Shown here: in pieces, positions 6,255 to 11,368 of the stretch
Layout: each line of letters opens with the position of its first letter
How positions within the stretch are numbered: the first letter of the stretch is position 1
NCBI GenBank assembly: GCA_947625585.1
Contig: CANQOZ010000031.1
Location: forward strand, 1 to 11,368
Direction: 5' to 3'
DNA length: 11,368 nt
Source: an uncultured Eubacteriaceae bacterium
Lineage (GTDB): Bacteria > Bacillota > Clostridia > Eubacteriales > Eubacteriaceae
Notes under the pieces: generated by a model
Databases searched by the model: none
What the model was told of the DNA's origin: nothing
The model's input: only the letters and a program-made list of their open reading frames with translations
Translations under genes and position numbers: made by a program

Positions 6255-9200
6255 ATGAAAAATACCTCAACAAAAGAGACCATAACTAATACGCTAAATG
6301 AAGCTAAGAAAGTAAAACAAGATGTATACCCATTAACACCAAGCCAGTTAGGAGTTTACTTTGCTTGTGTTAATTCTCCAGAATCAACCCTTTATAATAT
6401 TCCACTTCATTATTCATTTAGTAAAGATTCCAATATTGATGTTGATCGTTTAAAAGAAGCAGTTAAACATGCGATTGAGAATCATGCAGGAACGAATTAT
6501 TTTATAACTGAAGAGACCGGAATTCCTTCAATGAAAGAAAAAAAGTTTGAAGTCGAAATTCCAGTTGAAAAGATATCAAAAGATGAGTTAGATAAAGCAC
6601 TAGAAGATTTCGTCCAACCTTTTGACTTAACAAAAGGACCTCTCTACCGTTATAAATTGTTTGAAACGGAAGACGAATACGTTTTAATAGGAGATTATCA
6701 TCATATTGCCTTTGATGGAACTTCTACAAGTAAAGTCGAGAGTGATATTGCAGCCTATTATAATGGTGAAGAATTAGAGCCAGAATTCGTTAGTATTTTT
6801 GATATTTCTGTTTTTGAAGAAAAAATAAAAGAAACGGAAGCCTATGAGAATTCTCATCAATTTTTTAAAGACCATTTAGATGATGTAGAAATTGGTTCTA
6901 AAATTCCGTTTGATTATAAAGAGATTGAAGCTGACAATCATCCTAATCATCGTTTAGTACGTTTTATTCCTCAAGTTTTTGAGGGTAAATCAATCGAAAA
7001 TTTTCTAAAAGATTCTCAACTTACTGAGAATTCTCTCTTTCTAGGAGCTCTATTTTATACAACTGCAAAGTTTCTAGGACAAGACGAATCACTAATATTT
7101 GCTGTCAATCATGGTCGTTCTGATAAATCAATGAAAAATACGGTAGGAATGATGCTAAAACCTCTACCGCTTCATATGAAAATAGACGAGACCGAAAGTG
7201 TTCAAGATTTCCTACATGAAGTCCAGCAAACTCAACATAGTACTCAAAAGAATAGTCTCTATCCTTTCCAGGAACTAGCTCGTGAATATGAGTTTGATGT
7301 TGACATTCAGTTTATATTCCAAAAGAATATCGGTCATAACTTTATTCTAGATGGTGAAAAGGTCAATGTTTACCATCCACCGGTTAAAGATGCAATGTCT
7401 CCTTTTAGTCTAACCGTAATGCAGAGGGAAAATGGTTATGATTTAGAATTTGAATACCAAGGAGATCTTTATGAAGCCGAAACTATTGAAAATTTTGCAA
7501 ACTTCTATGTCCAAATTTTAAGTGAACTCTTAGAACGTGAAAGCTTAAAGGATATTGTTCTTGCAAACGAGTCCGAAGTTGAACGAATCCTTAAAATCAG
7601 TCAAGATGAGGAGATAGAAAGCGATTTATCTAATCTATTTTTAGATCACTTTAAAAAGAGTGTTGAAAACTATCCTGACCAGATAGCTCTTGAATTTGAA
7701 AACAAATCTTTTACCTATAAAGAATTAGATGAAATTAGTACCCGACTAGCTGAAAGACTTATTGCTTCTGGAATTAAAAGTGGTGATATTGTTGGTATTT
7801 TAATCGAAAGAAGTGAGTTTATGGTCATTCTCCCACTAGCTGTTCTAAAAGCTGGCGCTGCTTATCTTCCGCTAGATTTAAAATCACCCCAGGAAAGACT
7901 TGAGTTTATGTTAGAAGACTCAAATGTCCCACTTGTTCTAGCTGATAAGGACTTATTGGATAAAATCTCTAATTTTAAGGGTGAAATTATAACAACTGAT
8001 GAAGTTCTAAATTTAGAAAGTACTGGTGAAACACTTCCTGAATTAAACCCAGATGATCTTTTTATTGTCATTTACACCTCTGGATCAACTGGACTTCCAA
8101 AGGGAGTAGAAATTAGTCATAAGAACATAGCTAACCTCATTAACTGGTCAAGCCAAGTAGATGAGTTGACTCCTGAGAGTCATTACGCTCTTCATAGTAA
8201 TTTCTCGTTTGACCCACATTTAATGGGAACCTATCCAGTTTTAGCTAAAGGTGGAGCAGTCTATGTTATTCCGGAAGATAAGAGATTAGACCTTCTTTGG
8301 TTTAATGAATATTGTCTTGAAAAGGAAATTACAAACACAGACCTTACAACACAAATTGCTAGAACTTACATGACCGTTATAGACGATATAGCACCAATTC
8401 GTATTACAACTGGAGGTGAAAAGCTTCCAGCCATTCATCCTAGAGAAGGTGTCACATTTTTAAACCAATACGGTCCAACTGAATGTACCGTTGTTACGAC
8501 CAACTACCCTGTTGAAGAATATTCTGAATCCATTCCTATTGGAAAGCCGGTCGGAAATGCTCACCTTTATGTTATTGATGATCAGTACCGCATGCTTCCT
8601 AAAGGAGCAGTTGGTGAATTAGCAGTAGCTGGTCCGATGGTATCTCGTGGTTATCTGAACCTTCCTGAAAAAACAGAAGAGGTTTTTATACCTAACCCGT
8701 TTGAAACCGATGAGGATTATCAAACCCTATATAGAACGGGAGATCTTGTCCGTTTTAAAAATGATGGTAACCTTGATATTTTTGGTCGCCAGGATGAAAT
8801 GGTTAAGATTCGTGGATATCGAATTGAACTCTCAGAAGTCAATTCTGCTATTGCTTCTTATGAGCCGATTAAGGATTCCTTTGTTGTAGCTTATGAGAAG
8901 GAAGATGGTGGTCAGTACCTGGTTTCCTATATAGTCTCCGATGATGAGATCGATATTGCTGAGTTAAGGGATTACATTGCTGGCATTAAGCCTGACTATA
9001 TGATTCCTGAAGCATTTATCCAGATTGATTCGATTCCACTAACTCCTAATGGAAAAGTTAATAAGAAACTACTTCCAAAGTCGGAAGAAAATCAAGCTGT
9101 TCCTGTTCAGGAAAGTGGTAAGAAATCACTCAGTCTTTTAGAAGAAAAAATATTAGATGTTCTTGAGGGAATTACAAATACAAGAGAGATTCCAATAGAT

Positions 9201-11368
9201 CAGGACTTAAAGTTTTATGGAATAACTTCTATATCTGCTATCCAACTGGCAATTGAACTGAAGAATAAACTTGGAATTGATGTCGATATTAAGTCGTTAT
9301 TAAATGAAGCATCTATTCTTTCAATTGAGAATGATTTAATTACGAGACTTTTAGAAGGTGGATTAACGGTAGAACCTGTAGAACAGGAAAAAAAGATTTA
9401 TAGCCAGCCGTTATCAAACTCCCAGTTTGGAGTTTATTCTGAGAGTATGAAGAATCCAGATAGTTCCTTCTATAATATTCCATTCTACTTTATTCTTCCT
9501 GAAGGAGTGGATTTAGAAAAGCTTGAAAATGCGATAAGTGAAACAATTAAGGCTCACGACTATTTAAATACAATAATTGAATTAAATGAAGATGGAGTCA
9601 TTCAAACTAAAGGTGAAAAGCAGGTTGAAATACCAACTCTTAAGATGAGTGAGTTAGAGTTTGAGCATTATAAAAATGAATTTAACAGACCATTTAAGAT
9701 GCTAGAATCTCCACTTTATCGAATTGAAATTATTAAGACTGAAGATAATAACTACTTACTTCTAAACTTCCATCATTTAATCTTTGATGGTTTCTCATCA
9801 GACATTTTCACTAGAGATCTAGCCCGTGCTTATAATGGTGAAGAACTCAGAAGTGAACAAAAAGACTATTTTGACTATATCGAAACTGAGAAGTCAGGAG
9901 TTGGTAGCGAGGAAGCAAAAGAGTTCTATTCAAGGATGTTTGAAAATATAGAAGGATCCTCTATATTACCGACAGTTCATACAGAAAGTGAATCTCAAGG
10001 AGAGTCAAATCTGATTAGTGTCCCATTTGATCTTGAAAAAGTAGAAGCCTTTTGTAAAGAGCATTCAATAACACCTGCCCAGTTCTTCTTAGCAGTAACA
10101 CTTTATACTGTTGCCCGATATACAAACAGTGAAAGTGCTTTGATTAATACAATTAGTAATGGGAGAAATGATCTAAATTATAAAGATACATTAGGAATGT
10201 TTGTTAAGACTCTACCTATTGGCACAGAAATTGGTAAGGGTAGTGTTAAAGAGTTCATTGAACAAAGTGCTAAGCTTTTATCTGATACTGTTTTGAATGA
10301 CAGTTATCCTTATTATGAAATTGTTCAGGAATTTAACTATAATCCAAATCTTCTCTATGCTTATCAACTAGGAATCGGTGAGCCAACAAAAATAGAGGGA
10401 CAAGCTTTAGAACGTCAGCAACTCGCTCCAAGAGAGGCAAAATTTGATGCTGGTGTCTATATTGAAAAGTTAGATGGTGAAAATGTAATTAGTGTCTTAT
10501 ACGATACTGATCTCTACGAAGAAGATTTTATAAATGGCTTCCTTGAAAGTATTAAAACTGTTTCTGAAAGTTTTCTGAATAATTCAGAGAGCGATTTAAG
10601 GTCTGTTTCAGTTCTTCAAGATAATGATAAGAAGTTGTTAGAAAAATTTGCTGTTACAGCAGAAGAAGAGCTAACTGCAAAGGGACTTCACGAACTCTTT
10701 GAAGAACAGGTTATGAAAAATGGAGATCAAATAGCTCTAGTAGCACAAGACGGAACGTTTACCTATAACGAACTCAATGATAAAGCCAATAGGATAGCTA
10801 ACAGTCTTATTCAAAAAGGTGTTAAAAAGGGAGACCGCATAGCACTCTTATTAAACCGTGACTCCTCTTTTTTGAGTAGTCTCTATGGAGTTCTAAAAGC
10901 TGGAGCTGCTTTTATTCCGATTACAAAACAGTATCCTGTAAACCGTATCCAACATATTTTGGATGATAGTAATGCACGTTTTATTATTACTACAGAAGAT
11001 GAATTAGAAAACTACAATAATAGTTTAGATATAACAGAGCTGGAAAATAGTGAAAATGCAGAAAATCCTAATATCAGTGTAGAACCAGAAGACCTAGCTT
11101 ATTTGATCTATACATCAGGATCAACTGGGAAGCCAAAAGGCGTTTTATTAAAACATGAAGGAATTATTAATTATGTAACACCGAATGAAGCAAACTCCCA
11201 TGTTGCAGCAATCGTTAATAATGGAAATGCTTATGGATCAATTACAAGTGTTGGCTTTGATATGTCCTTAAAAGAAACTGTACTCTCACTGAGTAACGGT
11301 CTAACACTTGTTTTTGCAGATGAGGATCAGATTAATAACCCGAAAGAATTAGCTAAATTCTTCAGGGA
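6255..11368 (+). CDS. Non-ribosomal peptide synthetase, C-A-PCP-C-A... (3' end outside window)
   Basis: An uninterrupted frame from ATG 6255 runs off the right edge, giving more than 1,700 residues. AAAGGA at 6243-6248 is 6 bases before the ATG. Domains in order are: condensation 1 (about residues 25-440, HHIAFDG 149-155); adenylation 1 (456-945, YTSGSTGLPKG 607-617, NQYGPTE 737-743, NGKVNKK 932-938); carrier protein (about 960-1033, phosphopantetheine Ser992 in FYGITSISA); condensation 2 (1048-1466, HHLIFDG 1173-1179); and adenylation 2 (from 1476, YTSGSTGKPKG 1619-1629). The second adenylation domain is cut by the window before its substrate pocket is complete. The protein would activate amino acids as adenylates, load them on carrier domains and join them into a peptide. 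No epimerase, thioesterase or reductase is visible. It lies 12 bases after the MATE exporter gene in the same operon. The product cannot be predicted, and module count beyond two is unknown. Confidence 0.96.
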   Translation, partial: MKNTSTKETITNTLNEAKKVKQDVYPLTPSQLGVYFACVNSPESTLYNIPLHYSFSKDSNIDVDRLKEAVKHAIENHAGTNYFITEETGIPSMKEKKFEVEIPVEKISKDELDKALEDFVQPFDLTKGPLYRYKLFETEDEYVLIGDYHHIAFDGTSTSKVESDIAAYYNGEELEPEFVSIFDISVFEEKIKETEAYENSHQFFKDHLDDVEIGSKIPFDYKEIEADNHPNHRLVRFIPQVFEGKSIENFLKDSQLTENSLFLGALFYTTAKFLGQDESLIFAVNHGRSDKSMKNTVGMMLKPLPLHMKIDETESVQDFLHEVQQTQHSTQKNSLYPFQELAREYEFDVDIQFIFQKNIGHNFILDGEKVNVYHPPVKDAMSPFSLTVMQRENGYDLEFEYQGDLYEAETIENFANFYVQILSELLERESLKDIVLANESEVERILKISQDEEIESDLSNLFLDHFKKSVENYPDQIALEFENKSFTYKELDEISTRLAERLIASGIKSGDIVGILIERSEFMVILPLAVLKAGAAYLPLDLKSPQERLEFMLEDSNVPLVLADKDLLDKISNFKGEIITTDEVLNLESTGETLPELNPDDLFIVIYTSGSTGLPKGVEISHKNIANLINWSSQVDELTPESHYALHSNFSFDPHLMGTYPVLAKGGAVYVIPEDKRLDLLWFNEYCLEKEITNTDLTTQIARTYMTVIDDIAPIRITTGGEKLPAIHPREGVTFLNQYGPTECTVVTTNYPVEEYSESIPIGKPVGNAHLYVIDDQYRMLPKGAVGELAVAGPMVSRGYLNLPEKTEEVFIPNPFETDEDYQTLYRTGDLVRFKNDGNLDIFGRQDEMVKIRGYRIELSEVNSAIASYEPIKDSFVVAYEKEDGGQYLVSYIVSDDEIDIAELRDYIAGIKPDYMIPEAFIQIDSIPLTPNGKVNKKLLPKSEENQAVPVQESGKKSLSLLEEKILDVLEGITNTREIPIDQDLKFYGITSISAIQLAIELKNKLGIDVDIKSLLNEASILSIENDLITRLLEGGLTVEPVEQEKKIYSQPLSNSQFGVYSESMKNPDSSFYNIPFYFILPEGVDLEKLENAISETIKAHDYLNTIIELNEDGVIQTKGEKQVEIPTLKMSELEFEHYKNEFNRPFKMLESPLYRIEIIKTEDNNYLLLNFHHLIFDGFSSDIFTRDLARAYNGEELRSEQKDYFDYIETEKSGVGSEEAKEFYSRMFENIEGSSILPTVHTESESQGESNLISVPFDLEKVEAFCKEHSITPAQFFLAVTLYTVARYTNSESALINTISNGRNDLNYKDTLGMFVKTLPIGTEIGKGSVKEFIEQSAKLLSDTVLNDSYPYYEIVQEFNYNPNLLYAYQLGIGEPTKIEGQALERQQLAPREAKFDAGVYIEKLDGENVISVLYDTDLYEEDFINGFLESIKTVSESFLNNSESDLRSVSVLQDNDKKLLEKFAVTAEEELTAKGLHELFEEQVMKNGDQIALVAQDGTFTYNELNDKANRIANSLIQKGVKKGDRIALLLNRDSSFLSSLYGVLKAGAAFIPITKQYPVNRIQHILDDSNARFIITTEDELENYNNSLDITELENSENAENPNISVEPEDLAYLIYTSGSTGKPKGVLLKHEGIINYVTPNEANSHVAAIVNNGNAYGSITSVGFDMSLKETVLSLSNGLTLVFADEDQINNPKELAKFFR
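6327..7574 (+). other. NRPS condensation domain 1 (N-terminal)
   Basis: The domain begins YPLTPSQLGVYFA, equivalent to the family's 'LTPxQ' C1 motif. The catalytic HHIAFDG (residues 149-155) is intact, with the second His as the expected base. The usual RHExLRT motif is reduced to NHAGTN, so Arg is lost. It is the first domain of the protein, with no loading A-PCP before it. It therefore either receives an upstream acyl or peptidyl donor in trans or attaches a starter such as a fatty acid. The text does not decide which. Confidence 0.85.
7608..9090 (+). other. NRPS adenylation domain 1
   Basis: All core motifs are present: LKAGAAYLP, YTSGSTGLPKG (607-617), NQYGPTE (737-743), YRTGDLVR, GRQDEMVKIRGYRIELSEV (844-862) and NGKVNKK with Lys934. 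Aligning by eye to the GrsA phenylalanine domain gives the ten pocket residues D-P-M-D-I-T-Q-V-V-K. The first Asp fits an alpha-amino acid substrate. The code matches none I remember, so the substrate is left open. An Asp at the fourth pocket position would suit a polar or basic side chain, which is only a guess. Confidence 0.85.
9132..9353 (+). other. NRPS peptidyl carrier domain 1
   Basis: An acidic four-helix carrier domain of about 75 residues. The phosphopantetheine site is Ser992 in FYGITSISAIQL, equivalent to the common GGHSL/GGDSI motif but with Ile-Thr before the Ser. A 4'-phosphopantetheinyl transferase would be needed to activate it; none is in the window. Confidence 0.8.
9396..10640 (+). 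other. NRPS condensation domain 2
   Basis: It starts IYSQPLSNSQFGVY and carries the catalytic HHLIFDG (residues 1173-1179). ISNGRNDLNYKDTLGMFVKTLPI is the usual C5-type segment. It would join the amino acid on carrier 1 to that of module 2. The RHExLRT position reads AHDYLNT, again divergent as in condensation domain 1. No epimerisation domain precedes it, so an L-configured donor is expected. Confidence 0.85.
10680..11368 (+). other. NRPS adenylation domain 2 (truncated by window)
   Basis: The domain starts KGLHELFEEQV and includes LKAGAAFIP, YTSGSTGKPKG (1619-1629) and the start of the A4 motif, GFDMSLKE. The first three pocket positions read D, M and K by alignment to GrsA; the rest lie beyond the window. 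Where most adenylation domains have P-x-D-P-x-Y-P, this reads PITKQYP, so the usual Asp-Pro is replaced. Confidence 0.85.

Noticed and set aside
7862..8889. Short frames overlapping the NRPS (minus strand 7862-8071, plus strand 8701-8889)
   Set aside because: They lie within conserved adenylation-domain coding sequence and have no family resemblance or start signals.
1..11368. CRISPR array, tRNA/rRNA gene, insertion sequence or att repeats
   Set aside because: No regularly spaced repeats, cloverleaf, transposase or flanking terminal repeats were found by reading both strands.

Overview
This is an AT-rich window from what looks like a low-GC Gram-positive bacterium (Bacillota, probably a clostridial or Lachnospiraceae-like gut or rumen lineage). 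The inference rests on bacterial-type GAPDH, PGK and TPI in the order gap-pgk-tpiA, strong AGGAGG-type ribosome binding sites, A/T-ending codons and U-tailed intrinsic terminators. The genus cannot be fixed from the sequence alone.

Layout. Positions 1-409 carry the 3' part of a GNAT-family acetyltransferase. An arginase/agmatinase-family pseudogene (384-849) overlaps its end; it has two frameshifts, an amber codon and no C-terminal half. A good promoter (882-910) then drives gap (1007-2017). A tandem hairpin and intrinsic terminator (2022-2073) separates gap from pgk (2098-3294), which is followed 8 bp later by tpiA (3303-4052). A strong terminator (4060-4092) closes the glycolytic block. The next ~470 bp hold no intact gene. 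They contain a minus-strand remnant of a protein resembling the N-terminal part of ImmA/IrrE-type proteins (4096-4377, one amber codon), then the leader of the next operon.

The right-hand 6.8 kb is a specialised-metabolism locus. It consists of a MATE-family exporter with an extra ~100-residue C-terminal domain (4563-6242) and, 12 bp downstream, a large non-ribosomal peptide synthetase (6255 to beyond 11368). The visible NRPS is C-A-PCP-C-A(partial), more than 1,700 residues, with no stop codon before the window edge.

How the parts work together. gap, pgk and tpiA are three consecutive lower-glycolysis steps. The terminator between gap and pgk suggests that gap mRNA is made in excess over pgk-tpiA. 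The MATE protein and NRPS are almost certainly one transcription unit: the synthetase assembles a small peptide (at least two amino acids) and the transporter is the natural candidate to export it or protect the producer. The MATE C-terminal extension resembles a degenerate RsbW-like (GHKL ATPase) domain. That would physically link a regulatory fold to an exporter and is the most unusual feature here. The two decayed genes flanking the glycolytic operon suggest that both sides are turnover zones for accessory DNA.
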